This document shows positions 1 to 8,495 of a stretch of 64,000 nt of DNA, one piece after another. The position numbers and the translations under genes are program-made. The notes beneath the pieces are model-generated. The model saw only the letters and a program-made list of their open reading frames with translations, was not told where the DNA came from and made no database searches. Origin of the DNA: Microbacterium sp. CBA3102 (lineage in GTDB: Bacteria; Actinomycetota; Actinomycetes; Actinomycetales; Microbacteriaceae); contig NZ_CP042412.1 of NCBI RefSeq assembly GCF_007954505.1, positions 2,790,001 to 2,854,000 on the forward strand. Direction: 5' to 3'. Numbering within the stretch: the stretch's first letter is position 1; every line of letters starts with the position of its first letter.

Positions 1-649
1 GGTCACTGCGACCTGTGATGTCGCCGTACACGGCCAGCGTCCCCATCGCATTCACGCTCATCGTGCGAGCGCCGCCTAGCCAGTGCAGGACGTCGATGTC
101 ATGCGCGCCCTTCTGTAAGAGCAGGCCCGTGGTGCGTCGGCGGTCGGCGTGCCAGTCCTTGAAGTAGTAGTCGCCGCCGTGACCTACGAAATGGCGGCAC
201 CAGATCGCCTTGACCTCCCCGATACGCCCGTCGAGGATCAGCTGTCGCATGAGCACGATCACCGGCATGTGCCTCATGTTGTGGCCGACGTACAAACGGG
301 TTCCGGTGCGGTGCGCTGCTTCGAGGATGGTATCCGCGTCCGCGATTTTCGTCGCCAACGGCTTCTCGCAGAACACGGGAACGCCCGCCTCCAGCAGTGC
401 CACGGTCACATCGGTGTGTTGATCATCGGGAGTGAGCACCAGCGCGGCGTCCACACCGGCGCTGATGAAGTCGTCAAGCGTGTCGGTCACGAAGGCATTC
501 GGCAGCCTCTCGCGAGCGTCTGCTCGGCCGCGCTCGGCTGTATCAAGCACTGCCGAGACAAACGAGCCCCGGCCCGGACGTTGCACCTGGTCAGTCAGCT
601 GAGCTCGATGCCCGAAGCCGACGATGCCGATACGAAGGTCAGTGGTCAT
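1..649 (-). CDS. Gfo/Idh/MocA family oxidoreductase, 3'-truncated by window edge
   Basis: Reading the minus strand from the ATG at 649 gives an uninterrupted frame of about 216 residues to the window edge. It starts with a Rossmann glycine motif (GIVGFGHRAQ, residues 8-17). An EKPLATK motif follows at about residue 95-101; this is the conserved E-K-P of the family, whose lysine contacts cofactor and substrate. KGAHDIDVLHWLGG follows near residue 185, matching the family's conserved histidine-aspartate region. The family's NAD(P)-dependent members oxidise or reduce sugars, inositols and related polyols; the substrate cannot be told. The start overlaps the stop of the upstream GH36-tail gene by 11 bases (ATGACCACTGA), so the two are translationally coupled, which fits a sugar-utilisation operon with an alpha-galactosidase. 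The C-terminus lies outside the window. Confidence 0.85.
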   Translation of the reverse strand, partial: MTTDLRIGIVGFGHRAQLTDQVQRPGRGSFVSAVLDTAERGRADARERLPNAFVTDTLDDFISAGVDAALVLTPDDQHTDVTVALLEAGVPVFCEKPLATKIADADTILEAAHRTGTRLYVGHNMRHMPVIVLMRQLILDGRIGEVKAIWCRHFVGHGGDYYFKDWHADRRRTTGLLLQKGAHDIDVLHWLGGARTMSVNAMGTLAVYGDITGRSD

Positions 650-1553
650 CGGATGTCTCCTCGCTCACGCGGGTCAGCTCGATCAGGGCGGCAGTCTCGG
701 GGCGCAGTGGGGGAAGCGAGAGTCCCGAGCGCGCGAGCACGGAACCCCCCAAGCGGAGCGGTGCGTTCAACGCTGCGTCGAACCAGGCCGGCCCGGTGCT
801 CGTGCCCCGATCCGGCACCCCGAGCTCCGAGCGCACACGGACGTCATACCCAGCGCTCTCATCGAGCCCGGGGATCTGGACTCGCGCGGGGCGTCCGGCG
901 GTCATGCCGATCTGGACTACAGCGAAAAGCGCACGGCTCCGATCTGGACTCACCACACCGAACAGTCGGACTGCTGGGTCGAACACGTCCGCGTTGACCA
1001 GACGCCCGGACGCCATCAGCGCACGGGTCTCTCGATAGAGTTCGGCGAACTGCGTTAGTGCGTCACGTTCCGCCTGATTCACCCGGAGCAGGTTCATCTC
1101 TATACCGGCGTGAGCGAACAGCGCCGTGATCAAAGGCAGGGTCCCGATGATGAGGGCGATGATGACGACGCACAGGGCCGTCATGGCCCATCCCAGCAGC
1201 CGGTAGCGGCGGCGCTGCTCTGTTGTGAGCTCGAGGGATTCACCGGTTGCGACGCGGTGGTTCACGATCTGCAGGTTGGTGCGTGACATCGCTCCGGCGA
1301 GGACCATCAGGACGACGCCGAGGCCGAGCGCGCCCGCGATGAGGTAGCTGCCTTCGATGGCTCGTCCGATCGCGGAGACGAGGAGCGTGACACCCAACGC
1401 GATGATCGTGATGAGCATGGCGATCGATCCGCGGGGCTGCAGCGTGGCGGAGGAGGACTGCATCCAGCCGCCCAGGATCGCGCAGAACGCAGGGATCAGG
1501 GACACGATCACCGCGGCCATGAAGACGTACTGGGAGATATCAATGCTGCTCAT
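639..1553 (-). CDS. Chimeric gene: four-TM membrane protein fused in frame to the C-terminal tail of a GH36 alpha-galactosidase
   Basis: The 304-residue product has two unrelated parts. Residues 1-140 are a small membrane protein with four hydrophobic segments (about 8-29, 43-62, 69-89 and 120-142) and a charged loop with an ELTTEQRRRYRLLGW stretch. From about residue 143 the sequence is the end of a glycoside hydrolase 36 alpha-galactosidase. It has the HAGIE motif and DPAVRLFGVVSPDRSRALFA, and ends with the usual beta-sandwich tail SGLSLPPLRPETAALIEL. The catalytic (beta/alpha)8 barrel is absent, so no galactosidase activity is expected. A GAGAGG-like ribosome binding site precedes the start. 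The gene sits between small unknown minus-strand genes upstream and the coupled oxidoreductase downstream. The junction at about 1124 looks like a recombination or deletion endpoint. The chimera is clear from the sequence; whether it is expressed as a useful protein is unknown. Confidence 0.8.
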   Translation of the reverse strand: MSSIDISQYVFMAAVIVSLIPAFCAILGGWMQSSSATLQPRGSIAMLITIIALGVTLLVSAIGRAIEGSYLIAGALGLGVVLMVLAGAMSRTNLQIVNHRVATGESLELTTEQRRRYRLLGWAMTALCVVIIALIIGTLPLITALFAHAGIEMNLLRVNQAERDALTQFAELYRETRALMASGRLVNADVFDPAVRLFGVVSPDRSRALFAVVQIGMTAGRPARVQIPGLDESAGYDVRVRSELGVPDRGTSTGPAWFDAALNAPLRLGGSVLARSGLSLPPLRPETAALIELTRVSEETSDDH

Positions 1554-1609
1554 CGGGTGGGCCTCTCGTCAGTGGCGATCGTAAAGGGATTCGGGGACAT
1601 CGCCGATAC

Positions 1610-1861
1610 TCATTCGGACGACGTCGACGCGGCGAGCTCGTCGACGAGGTCGAGGAGCTGCTGCCAGCTGCGGATAGCGCGGATCCGCCCGGCGATGGTG
1701 ATGACCGCCCAGGGGGTGGGGGTGTGGAGTTCGTAGCGGCGTTGGCCGTAGACGGTCACTTCGATGCCGCGGCTGATCCAGGTTGTCGTGTGCCCAGGGG
1801 CGGTGTCGGCGATCGCCTCGAGGAGTTCGGCGATGCGCGGGTCGGCGGCGGGTGCGGTCAC
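1610..1861 (-). CDS. Hypothetical protein, 83 aa
   Basis: The gene starts at a GTG (1861) that overlaps the stop of the upstream gene as GTGA, so translation is coupled. The product begins MTAPAADPRIAELLEAIAD and has a compact mixed alpha/beta look: a predicted beta hairpin around TWISRGIEVTVYGQRRYELHT, a strand at PWAVITIAGRIRAI and a C-terminal helix SWQQLLDLVDELAAS. No signal peptide or membrane segment is seen. I do not recognise the family. It belongs to a run of three small minus-strand genes (2757 to 1610) followed by the chimeric membrane/GH36 gene, a style common on actinobacterial plasmids and integrative elements. A much longer frame covering it upstream is a low-complexity Arg/Pro-rich shadow of its neighbours. 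Confidence 0.65.
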   Translation of the reverse strand: MTAPAADPRIAELLEAIADTAPGHTTTWISRGIEVTVYGQRRYELHTPTPWAVITIAGRIRAIRSWQQLLDLVDELAASTSSE

Positions 1862-2346
1862 GCTGGTTCTTCTCGTGAGGAGTGGCTGAGGATACGGGCT
1901 TGGACGAGGGGGAGCAGTGCCGCCTTCTGCGTGGCGGTGAGACGGGCGAAGTGGGCGGCGAGGGTGTCGAGGGCCTGTTCGAAGGTATCGGGGATGCCCT
2001 GGAGTGCGTTCTGGGCGCGCTGGGCGGTGCGTGCGGCCTGCGCGTCGGCGAGGTCGTCGAGTCGCCAAGTCTCGATGTCGGCGGAGTGCGGCCAGGAGCC
2101 GACCACGCGGGGCGCGTTGGGGCCGTTCATGAGGATCTTGGTGGGGACATCGGCGGGCTGACGGATCTGGAGGATGGCGCCGACGGGGAGACCCGCCTGG
2201 TAGGGCTGGAATGCACCCTTGGCGGCGCCGAGGATGTCGCTGGCGTCGAGCTCTCGGTACCAGTAGGCGATCTTCTGTCCGGGGAGGAGTCGCCGGCCGA
2301 TGTAGACGACGCGTGATGCGCTGATGCTCATGGCTGTTCCATTCAC
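1858..2346 (-). CDS. Hypothetical protein, 162 aa
   Basis: The product is soluble and unrecognised. Its N-terminal half has the composition of a folded beta-rich domain (RVVYIGRRLLPGQKIAYWYREL). Its C-terminal half is helical: two alanine-rich helices (DAQAARTAQRAQNALQG and TFEQALDTLAAHFARL), then TQKAALLPLVQARILSH. The start may be at 2346 or at an internal ATG at 2331 (MSISASRVVY); a GGAA stretch lies about 6 bases before the latter, which makes it slightly more likely. The stop overlaps the next gene's GTG start. The upstream neighbour ends 48 bases away, so the three genes probably form one transcript. No function can be assigned. Confidence 0.7.
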   Translation of the reverse strand: MNGTAMSISASRVVYIGRRLLPGQKIAYWYRELDASDILGAAKGAFQPYQAGLPVGAILQIRQPADVPTKILMNGPNAPRVVGSWPHSADIETWRLDDLADAQAARTAQRAQNALQGIPDTFEQALDTLAAHFARLTATQKAALLPLVQARILSHSSREEPA

Positions 2347-2394
2347 GGGTTGGTACCCGGGAGCCTGGGGTGATCCGCCAGGCCCCCGGGGCGC

Positions 2395-2757
2395 TCAGGC
2401 GGAGAGAGGTTCGTGGGCCTTGGCTGCTGCGGGGCTGCCGAGCTGCTCGGCGCGCTGGGTGAGCCAGTAGGCGATGAGCGCGGGGTCGGCGGTGGCCGGG
2501 ATCCCGGACTCTTCGGAGATCTCGCCTTCGCCGGTCTCGATCCACCAGGTGGCGCGCAGCACGTGAGGGTTGATGCCCGCACGGTCAGGGGCGCCGTCGG
2601 GGATGCGGCTTCCCAAGAGGATCTGGAGGGTGAAGAGCCCGCCCATCTCGGCCTCCACCTCGACGGGGAAGGGGACAAGAGCTGCGACCGCGGTCACGTG
2701 GTTGTCGATGCGCTCGATCTCCAAGGCATGGGCGGCACGCTCTGCGCTACGCGTCAC
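2395..2757 (-). CDS. Hypothetical protein, 120 aa
   Basis: First gene of the small minus-strand cluster, starting at a GTG at 2757. The protein is acidic (pairs such as EVEAEMGG and ETGEGEISEESG) with a central hydrophobic beta-like segment (GGLFTLQILLGSRIPDG) and a C-terminal helix (DPALIAYWLTQRAEQLG). It has no signal peptide, membrane segment or recognisable motif. Codon use is strongly GC-ending, like a normal gene of this genome. The role is unknown; its position before two other small genes and a membrane protein suggests an accessory plasmid- or element-borne operon. Confidence 0.65.
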   Translation of the reverse strand: MTRSAERAAHALEIERIDNHVTAVAALVPFPVEVEAEMGGLFTLQILLGSRIPDGAPDRAGINPHVLRATWWIETGEGEISEESGIPATADPALIAYWLTQRAEQLGSPAAAKAHEPLSA

Positions 2758-2837
2758 CTCATCGAAGCGAGAAGCCCGCTGACAAGCTCAGTTAATACCG
2801 GACGTTCGGCCCCAAGCGGTGCCGGGAGTATCGCTCT

Positions 2838-3113
2838 ATGATCGGCGAACGGCCTGCCACGCCTGCATGGTTTGTCGCAGCATCACATCTCTACCCCGGT
2901 GCGCGGCTGCGCCCCGAGTCGGTCGCACTGACAACCGGTGAGATACTCATCTTTGCGGCTAACAATCTCACTGCCGGAGTGCTCTCCGTGGACGCCAATG
3001 GATTCAGACTTCAAGTAGAGGAATATACGACGCCTACGGGCGCGCAGATCCCACAGAAAATATGGCGTCTCCGCATCGATGAGGGCCAGCTGGTCGTCCT
3101 GGCAAGAATCTGA
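2838..3113 (+). CDS. Hypothetical protein, 91 aa
   Basis: A divergent short gene of 91 residues. The sequence has several beta-strand-like stretches (GARLRPESVALTTGEILIFAA, GVLSVDANGFRLQVEEY, KIWRLRIDEGQLVVLARI) and no motif I can name. Codon use is less GC-ending at third positions than the neighbours, with AAT, ATA, TTT and AGA codons, which suggests recent acquisition or relaxed selection. No strong ribosome binding site is visible. It may be real, or a remnant in the decayed stretch that follows. Confidence 0.4.
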   Translation: MIGERPATPAWFVAASHLYPGARLRPESVALTTGEILIFAANNLTAGVLSVDANGFRLQVEEYTTPTGAQIPQKIWRLRIDEGQLVVLARI

Positions 3114-3654
3114 TCTTCGCTCGACAGACGTTGATACGGCTGCATGCCGACTCGCGGCCGATCCCCGAAGACGCCGTTGGACATTCAGACCGGAGGAGGG
3201 GAGGTGCTCGCTCAGGCAGCGCGCTTCCCGGCCGCAGCGGCGGCCACAGAGTCGTGGTCCTCGAACGTACTCAAGGCACCCGGCTGCTGCATCCCCAGGC
3301 GGGGTTGTCATGGCCGCGATCGATGATCTGTCGGAGCCGCAATACATGGCCCAGTCGCTGGGCTGGAACAAGAGACTCCTCCTACGCGATCGCAGGGTAG
3401 TCCACATGGATGGTCGGCCCAAATGATACTTGTGGATGATCTGTTTGGGGAGGAGGCTGAACGGGCCGAACGATCGCGGACACCCGTGCAGGTTCGGTTC
3501 TGGGGTTGAGGCAGGGGATCCTCAAGGCGGGATGCCGTGCTCCAGAACCTCCTTCCTAGAGGATGGCATCCCGTATCAGAGGTGTGCATCCGCGAACGAT
3601 GTGTTCCCAGGCGGCCTTCCCGTACTTTCGAGGCCATTGCCCGTGTATTCCGTA
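3114..3654 (+). other. Decayed stretch with two very short ORF remnants
   Basis: No full gene is visible. Two short plus-strand frames look like leftovers of coding DNA. The frame 3310-3426 encodes 38 residues beginning MAAIDDLSEPQYMAQSLG and ending VVHMDGRPK. The frame 3423-3509 encodes 28 residues beginning MILVDDLFGEEAERAERS. The two overlap as ATGA, the classic coupled arrangement, which argues they were once consecutive genes. Neither can be assigned to a family. The rest of the stretch up to the LacI gene's 3' end shows nothing. Confidence 0.3.
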
Positions 3655-4716
3655 TCAGCGACGAGGAGCCGCCACCGATCCGCGTTCGACGAGCTGCTGC
3701 GGGAGGACGGTGGTTTCCGGGTTTCTCCCATCGCCGGCGATACGCCGCAGAAGCGTACGGGTAGCGTGTGCGCCGATCTCGCTGATCGGCTGCTCCATGA
3801 CTGTGATGTCCGGGGTTGTGACGCTCATCCAATCCGCATCGTCGAAGGCGACAAGTGAGAGCTGATCCGGAATCGATACGCCCATCCGCCGCGCGGTTTG
3901 GAAGGCGGCGAGCGCGACGAGGCTGTCCGATGCAACGATCGCGGTCACGGGGTGGTCGCCGCCGAGGATGCGAGACGCTACCGTGTCGACGCCGTCGTGG
4001 CGCGCGTTGAGATGCACGCAGTCTTCTGGTCGGGGGACGCCCGCCGCAGTCAGGGTTTGTGTGAATCCTTCGACGCGCTCGGCGACTGCGGATGAGGAGA
4101 GGAGTTCCCCCGCGCGGAAAGCCCGCGGGTGCGTCAGTGTTGAGATGAAGGCGATGCGGCGGTGCCCGGCGCGCAACAGCAGTTCGGTCAGCTGGCGTGC
4201 TCCGGAGCGGTTATCGGTGACGACGGCATCAACCTCGAGCCCGGGCACGGTGCGGTCGAACAGTACGAGCGGTCGCCTGGCGTCGAGCACGGGCTGGAGG
4301 TTGTCTGCGGTGAGGGAGGAGGCGGGGGCGATCAGCAGTCCGTCCACCCGCTTCGCGAGTTGCACCGCGACCGCTTTGGCCTCGATCTCGGGCTCTTCAT
4401 CGGAGTTCGAGAGGATGAGGTCGTATCCTGCTTCGGCTGCAACGTCAGCGGCGCCCCGGGTCGCCGCTGCGAAGTACGGGTTTTCGATGTCGCCGATTAT
4501 GATGCCGAGTGTGTGTGAGCGCCCTGTGCTCATAGTGCGGGCCAGCGCGTTGGGCCGGTAGCCGAGGTCGTCTGCAGCTTTCTGCACACGGTCGCGCACG
4601 GCGTCGCTGACCGCTCCGTAGTCACCCAGGGCGCGTGCCGCCGTGGCCTTCGACACACGGGCGAGTCGTGCGACATCGCTTACGGTCGCCTCGTGGCTCG
4701 TGCTTGATTCCTTCAT
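3655..4716 (-). CDS. LacI-family transcriptional repressor
   Basis: A full-length LacI-type regulator of 353 residues. The N-terminal DNA-binding headpiece (residues 12-60) shows TVSDVARLARVSKATAARAL followed by VQKAADDLGYRPNALAR, the usual helix-turn-helix plus hinge helix. The periplasmic-binding-protein-like effector domain follows, with LGIIIGDIENPYFAA, DGLLIAPAS, VTDNRSGARQLTELL and SLVAFDDADWM. It is transcribed away from the ABC/oxidoreductase operon starting at 4904, and two palindromic sites resembling LacI operators lie between them, so it most likely represses that operon and possibly itself. The inducer is presumably the transported substrate or a breakdown product. The start at 4716 places the headpiece at the expected distance. 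Confidence 0.92.
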   Translation of the reverse strand: MKESSTSHEATVSDVARLARVSKATAARALGDYGAVSDAVRDRVQKAADDLGYRPNALARTMSTGRSHTLGIIIGDIENPYFAAATRGAADVAAEAGYDLILSNSDEEPEIEAKAVAVQLAKRVDGLLIAPASSLTADNLQPVLDARRPLVLFDRTVPGLEVDAVVTDNRSGARQLTELLLRAGHRRIAFISTLTHPRAFRAGELLSSSAVAERVEGFTQTLTAAGVPRPEDCVHLNARHDGVDTVASRILGGDHPVTAIVASDSLVALAAFQTARRMGVSIPDQLSLVAFDDADWMSVTTPDITVMEQPISEIGAHATRTLLRRIAGDGRNPETTVLPQQLVERGSVAAPRR

Positions 4717-4812
4717 GCCACCTCCATCGGTGCCTCTCCCAAGGGCAGCGCTCGGATCCGACGCTAGCGGTTGACTGGGTCGCCGTGAGGCGTGTACTGT
4801 CCGATAAAACGC

Positions 4813-4853
4813 ATTGAGACCGGTCTCAATCTAGCAGAGTGAGACCGGTCTCA
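4813..4853. promoter_or_regulatory. Paired palindromic operators for the LacI-type regulator
   Basis: Two near-identical perfect palindromes share the core TGAGACCGGTCTCA. The first is ATTGAGACCGGTCTCAAT at 4813-4830 (18 bp); the second is the 14-bp core at 4840-4853. Their centres are 25 bp apart, about 2.5 helical turns. They lie in the gap between the divergent LacI gene and the ABC transporter operon, 50-90 bases before the operon's first ATG. A central CG and an inverted-repeat layout are typical of LacI-family operators. The assignment to this regulator is inferred from position and symmetry. Confidence 0.8.
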
Positions 4854-4903
4854 GTGCAATTCATCCCAACCCCCACGCACCACGCAGTTCAGAGAGGAAC
4901 CTC

Positions 4904-5773
4904 ATGAGCATCCGCTCCACCCTCCGCCGCACGGCGATCGCCGCAGTGGCCGCCACTGCGGTCGTCGCGCTCGCCGCCTGCTCTCCCACCTCGAACGACG
5001 CCGGGGGTGACGGAACGGCGACGGACAATCCGTACGGGCTGATCACGCCCGGTGAGATCCGCGTCGCGAGCCTCGGTGACGCCAAGCCCTACACCTTCAC
5101 GGACGAATCCGGCGAGTTCACCGGCTTCGACGTCGAGCTCTTCACCGACGTGGCCGGCCGCATCGGCATCGACGAGGTCGTGTTCACCGGCCAGGACTTC
5201 TCCGGGCTGCTCTCCGCCGTCGCCAACGGTCAGTTCGATGTGGGCGTGGCCGCGATCGGCATCACGGCCGAGCGCGAGGAGACGGTCGCGTTCTCCGACG
5301 GGTACCTCGCCGGATACCTCACCGTCATGGCCAGCCCCGACAGCGACATCAGCGACGAGGACAGCCTCGCCGGCAAACGTCTCGGCGTTGTCCAGGGTAC
5401 GCTCCAGGAGGCCTACGCGGTGAAGAACTTCACCGACACCGAACTCGTGCGCTTCCCGGACAACAACTCCGCGATCTCGGCCGTCAACAGCGGTTCGATC
5501 GACGCGCACTTCCTCGACTTCGAGGCCGCGAAGGAGTACGCCGAGCAGTACGGACTCGAGAACGCCATCGACATCCCCTCGTTCGATGCACCTGCCGGAT
5601 TCGCGATCGCGAAGGACAAGCCGGAGTTCAAGAAGGCTCTCGATGAAGCGCTGCACGAGGCCATGGAGGACGGCACGTGGAAGGAGCTCTACGAGAAGTG
5701 GTTCCCGGGCTCGCCGATGCCCGACCAGTACCTGCCCAGCGATGAGCAGACCGAGGGCGACGGCGGCGAGTAG
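4904..5773 (+). CDS. ABC transporter substrate-binding lipoprotein, amino-acid/polar-compound type
   Basis: A 289-residue family 3 (SBP_bac_3) extracellular solute-binding protein. The N-terminus is a lipoprotein signal peptide with a twin-arginine-like basic region (RRT) and a lipobox LAAC, the cysteine being residue 26. The mature protein begins after a Ser/Asp/Gly-rich linker and shows [33 protein letters not shown] and [17 protein letters not shown], the conserved ligand-binding signature of this family. [15 protein letters not shown] and a C-terminal [17 protein letters not shown] follow. It captures a small polar ligand outside the membrane for the permease and ATPase encoded next. GAGAGGAAC just upstream is the ribosome binding site. 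It is the first gene behind the paired LacI operators. Confidence 0.92.
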   Translation: MSIRSTLRRTAIAAVAATAVVALAACSPTSNDAGGDGTATDNPYGLITPGEIRVASLGDAKPYTFTDESGEFTGFDVELFTDVAGRIGIDEVVFTGQDFSGLLSAVANGQFDVGVAAIGITAEREETVAFSDGYLAGYLTVMASPDSDISDEDSLAGKRLGVVQGTLQEAYAVKNFTDTELVRFPDNNSAISAVNSGSIDAHFLDFEAAKEYAEQYGLENAIDIPSFDAPAGFAIAKDKPEFKKALDEALHEAMEDGTWKELYEKWFPGSPMPDQYLPSDEQTEGDGGE

Positions 5774-5783
5774 CCGCCTCACC

Positions 5784-5809
5784 GGGTGCGGGGCCTCGGC
5801 CCCGCACCC
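5784..5809 (+). other. Perfect intercistronic hairpin after the binding-protein gene
   Basis: An 11-bp perfect GC stem (GGGTGCGGGGC with its complement) with a 4-base loop CTCG sits between the binding-protein stop and the permease start. There is no T-run. Hairpins here commonly stabilise the 3' end of the binding-protein message or attenuate read-through, which raises binding-protein levels over the membrane parts. The effect here is inferred. Confidence 0.6.
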
Positions 5810-5827
5810 CGACTAGGAGATATCCCC

Positions 5828-6616
5828 ATGGACTGGCTCGACAAGATCATCCAGACATTCCTCGACTTCGACGCGATGTGGCAGGTGATGCCGCAGCTGC
5901 TCGGAACGGGCTTGGTGAACACCCTGATCATCTCGGTGGCCGCCACGGTGCTCGGCATCGTGATCGGCATGATCCTCGCGGTCATGGGCGTCGCCCGCAC
6001 CGCATGGCTGCGCATTCCCGCCCGCATCTACACCGACATCTTCCGCGGACTGCCCGCGATCCTCACCATCCTGCTGATCGGCCAGGGCTTCGCCGCGCTG
6101 AGTCGCCAGATCTTCGGACCATCCCCGTACCCGCTCGGAATCCTGGCTCTGAGCCTGATCGCGGGCGCCTACATCGGAGAGATATTCCGCGCCGGCATCC
6201 AGAGCGTCGAGCGAGGCCAACTCGAGGCCTGCCGTGCGTTGGGGATGACCTACGGCAGCGCCATGCGCCTCGTCGTCGTGCCGCAGGGCATCCGCCGGGT
6301 GCTTCCGGCACTGGTCAACCAGTTCATCGCAATCGTGAAGGACTCCAGCCTCGTGTACTTCCTCGGTCTGCTCGTGAGCGAACGCGAGCTGTTCCGCGTC
6401 GGACAGGATGCCGCCGTCCTGACGGGCAACCTGTCGCCGCTCGTGATGGCCGGAATCTTCTACCTGATCATCACCGTGCCGCTGACGCACCTCGTGAACT
6501 ACTTCGACAATCGCTTCCGCGTCGGCCGTCGCAAGCCGACGCCTCCCAAGAGCGGCCTCGACGAGGTCGCCGAACAGACCCTCAGCCCGGCGCTCACCCG
6601 TGGAGAGAACACATGA
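5828..6616 (+). CDS. Amino-acid-type ABC transporter permease
   Basis: A 262-residue HisM/GlnP-type inner-membrane permease. Hydrophobic segments include [34 protein letters not shown] and [19 protein letters not shown]. The cytoplasmic EAA loop that docks the ATPase is clear at [20 protein letters not shown]. The start at 5828 is chosen because AGGAGA lies 7 bases before it and the hairpin ends upstream; an in-frame ATG further upstream would run through the hairpin. The stop overlaps the ATPase start as ATGA. No second permease gene is present, so the channel is probably a homodimer. Confidence 0.9.
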   Translation: MDWLDKIIQTFLDFDAMWQVMPQLLGTGLVNTLIISVAATVLGIVIGMILAVMGVARTAWLRIPARIYTDIFRGLPAILTILLIGQGFAALSRQIFGPSPYPLGILALSLIAGAYIGEIFRAGIQSVERGQLEACRALGMTYGSAMRLVVVPQGIRRVLPALVNQFIAIVKDSSLVYFLGLLVSERELFRVGQDAAVLTGNLSPLVMAGIFYLIITVPLTHLVNYFDNRFRVGRRKPTPPKSGLDEVAEQTLSPALTRGENT

Positions 6617-7383
6617 CCTACACATCGCCGCTCCCCGTGACCGACGGCCACTTCTACGCGGGATCCCGCCTGCAGATCGAGAACCTCGCCATGGCATACG
6701 GCGACATCGATGTCATCCGCGATGTCTCGATCACCGTCGAGCCCGGTACCACCACGTGCATCATCGGTCCGTCCGGATCGGGCAAGTCCACGCTGCTGCG
6801 CGGGGTGAACCGCCTGCACGAGCCGAAGGGCGGACGCGTGATGCTCGCCGATGACGACGCCCTCGCGCTCAAGCCCGACGTGCTCCGACGGCGCGTCGGC
6901 CTGGTCTTCCAGCACTTCAACCTCTTTCCCGACCACACCGCGCTGCAGAACGTGGCTCTCGCGCTGCGGAACGTCAAGCGGATGTCGAAGGGGGAGGGCG
7001 AGCAGCTCGCGCTGGCCAGGCTGACCGAGGTCGGCCTCGCCGAGCGCGCCGACCACCGCCCGAGGGATCTCTCCGGCGGGCAGCAGCAGCGCGTCGCGAT
7101 CGCCCGTGCGCTCGCTATGCAGCCGGAGGTGATGCTCTTCGACGAGGCCACCAGCGCCCTCGACCCCGAGCTCGTGAAGGGTGTTCTGAACCTCATGGCC
7201 GAACTCGCTCAGCGTGGGATGACGATGCTCGTCGTGACCCACGAGATGGGCTTCGCCCGCAAGGTCGCCGACCAGGTCGTCTTCATGGATGAAGGCCGTG
7301 TCGTCGAGGCGGGCACACCGGACGAGATCTTCGACGCGCCGAAGAGCGACCGGCTGCGACTGTTCCTCTCGGAGGTGCTGTGA
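6613..7383 (+). CDS. ABC transporter ATP-binding protein, amino-acid type
   Basis: A 256-residue polar-amino-acid-type ATPase. It shows the Walker A motif [10 protein letters not shown] near residue 54-63, Q-loop [12 protein letters not shown], signature [15 protein letters not shown], Walker [15 protein letters not shown] and switch histidine VVTHEMGFA. It energises the uptake of the ligand bound by the lipoprotein. The start overlaps the permease stop, and its own stop touches the next gene's ATG, so all genes of this operon are translationally coupled. Confidence 0.93.
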   Translation: MTYTSPLPVTDGHFYAGSRLQIENLAMAYGDIDVIRDVSITVEPGTTTCIIGPSGSGKSTLLRGVNRLHEPKGGRVMLADDDALALKPDVLRRRVGLVFQHFNLFPDHTALQNVALALRNVKRMSKGEGEQLALARLTEVGLAERADHRPRDLSGGQQQRVAIARALAMQPEVMLFDEATSALDPELVKGVLNLMAELAQRGMTMLVVTHEMGFARKVADQVVFMDEGRVVEAGTPDEIFDAPKSDRLRLFLSEVL

Positions 7384-8495
7384 TGGCCGATGCCGCGCTT
7401 CCCGCCCTCCGCACCGCGGTGGTCGGGTACGGCGTCTCCGGCCGGGTGTTCCACAGCCCCCTGATCACGGCGGACCCGGCGTACTCGCTCGACATGATCG
7501 TCACCGGCGATCCGAGCAGGGCGTCGGATGCCGCGGAGAGATACCCGGCCGCGTCCGTCCTGGCATCCGTCGACGACATGCTCGCGCGCGCCGACGAACT
7601 CGACCTCGTCGCGATCGGCACTCCGCCGGCGACCCACGCGCAGATCGCGACCGCGGCTCTCGACGCCGGGCTCGACGTGGTCGTCGACAAGCCCTTCACG
7701 GTGACCTCGGCCGAGGGCCGCGCGCTCATCGCACGGGCGGAGCAGAGAGGGCGTCGGCTCACGGTATTCCAGAACCGCCGGTGGGATGGCGACTTCCTCA
7801 CGGTGCAGGAACTCGTCTCGACCGGGCGCCTCGGTGCCGTACGACGCTTCGAATCGCGGTTCGAGTGGTACAAGCCCGAGGTGCGGGCGACCTGGAAGGC
7901 GGAGGCGACCGCACAGCACGGCGGCGGCATCCTGTTCGATCTCGGCACGCATCTGATCGATCAGGCCGTGCGGCTCTTCGGCCCGATCGTCGATGTCACG
8001 GCCGAGCTCGGCGTGAACCGGCCGGGAGACCGGGCCGACGACGACGCCTTCGTCGCGCTCCGACACTCCACCGGCACGATCTCGCATCTGTGGATGAACT
8101 CGCTCGCCCCGCAGTTCGGCCCCCGTTTCCACGTTCTGGGTTCTCGCGGTGGCTACACCAGCCACGGGCTCGACGGACAGGAGGCCGCACTCGACCGCGG
8201 CGTCTCGCCGATCGACGCGGGTTACGGCACAACCCCCGCAGACCGCTGGGGCGTGCTCGGGGTCGAGGGCTCGCTCGCGCCGCACCCGACCCTCCGCGGT
8301 GACTACGGCGCGTTCTACCGCCTGTTGGCTGACAGCATCCGTCAGGGCGGACCGCTTCCCGTCGACCCGATGGACTCCGTGAGCGTGCTCGAGGTGATCG
8401 AGAGGATCCACGCCGGCACCCCGCTGCGCATGGGCCTCGATCACGTCGACGACCGCGTCGACGACCGCACCACTCCGAATGAAGGACAACGATGA
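7383..8495 (+). CDS. Gfo/Idh/MocA family oxidoreductase
   Basis: A 370-residue NAD(P)-dependent oxidoreductase. The Rossmann motif VVGYGVSGRVFH is at the N-terminus, VDKPFTVT carries the family's catalytic-region lysine near residue 100, and GGILFDLGTHLIDQAVRLFG is the conserved C-terminal domain motif. The YhhX/YdgJ-like subgroup has the same GYGxSGxxFHxP opening. The ATG at 7383 is preferred over the in-frame GTG at 7380. It is embedded in the LacI-controlled transport operon, so it probably acts on the imported compound together with the FAD oxidoreductase encoded next, which it overlaps by 4 bases. Confidence 0.9.
   Translation: MADAALPALRTAVVGYGVSGRVFHSPLITADPAYSLDMIVTGDPSRASDAAERYPAASVLASVDDMLARADELDLVAIGTPPATHAQIATAALDAGLDVVVDKPFTVTSAEGRALIARAEQRGRRLTVFQNRRWDGDFLTVQELVSTGRLGAVRRFESRFEWYKPEVRATWKAEATAQHGGGILFDLGTHLIDQAVRLFGPIVDVTAELGVNRPGDRADDDAFVALRHSTGTISHLWMNSLAPQFGPRFHVLGSRGGYTSHGLDGQEAALDRGVSPIDAGYGTTPADRWGVLGVEGSLAPHPTLRGDYGAFYRLLADSIRQGGPLPVDPMDSVSVLEVIERIHAGTPLRMGLDHVDDRVDDRTTPNEGQR

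Noticed and set aside
1610..2545. A 311-codon minus-strand open frame, Arg/Pro-rich
   Set aside because: Its last 83 codons are the real small gene 1610-1861; the rest is a low-complexity shadow of the two upstream genes in another frame.
3308..3832. Overlapping frames on both strands downstream of the LacI gene
   Set aside because: They overlap the LacI 3' end or have random composition; only the two micro-frames were kept as possible remnants.
5878..6612. A long upstream extension of the ATPase frame
   Set aside because: It is the permease gene read in another frame; the ATG at 6613 has normal spacing and overlaps the permease stop.
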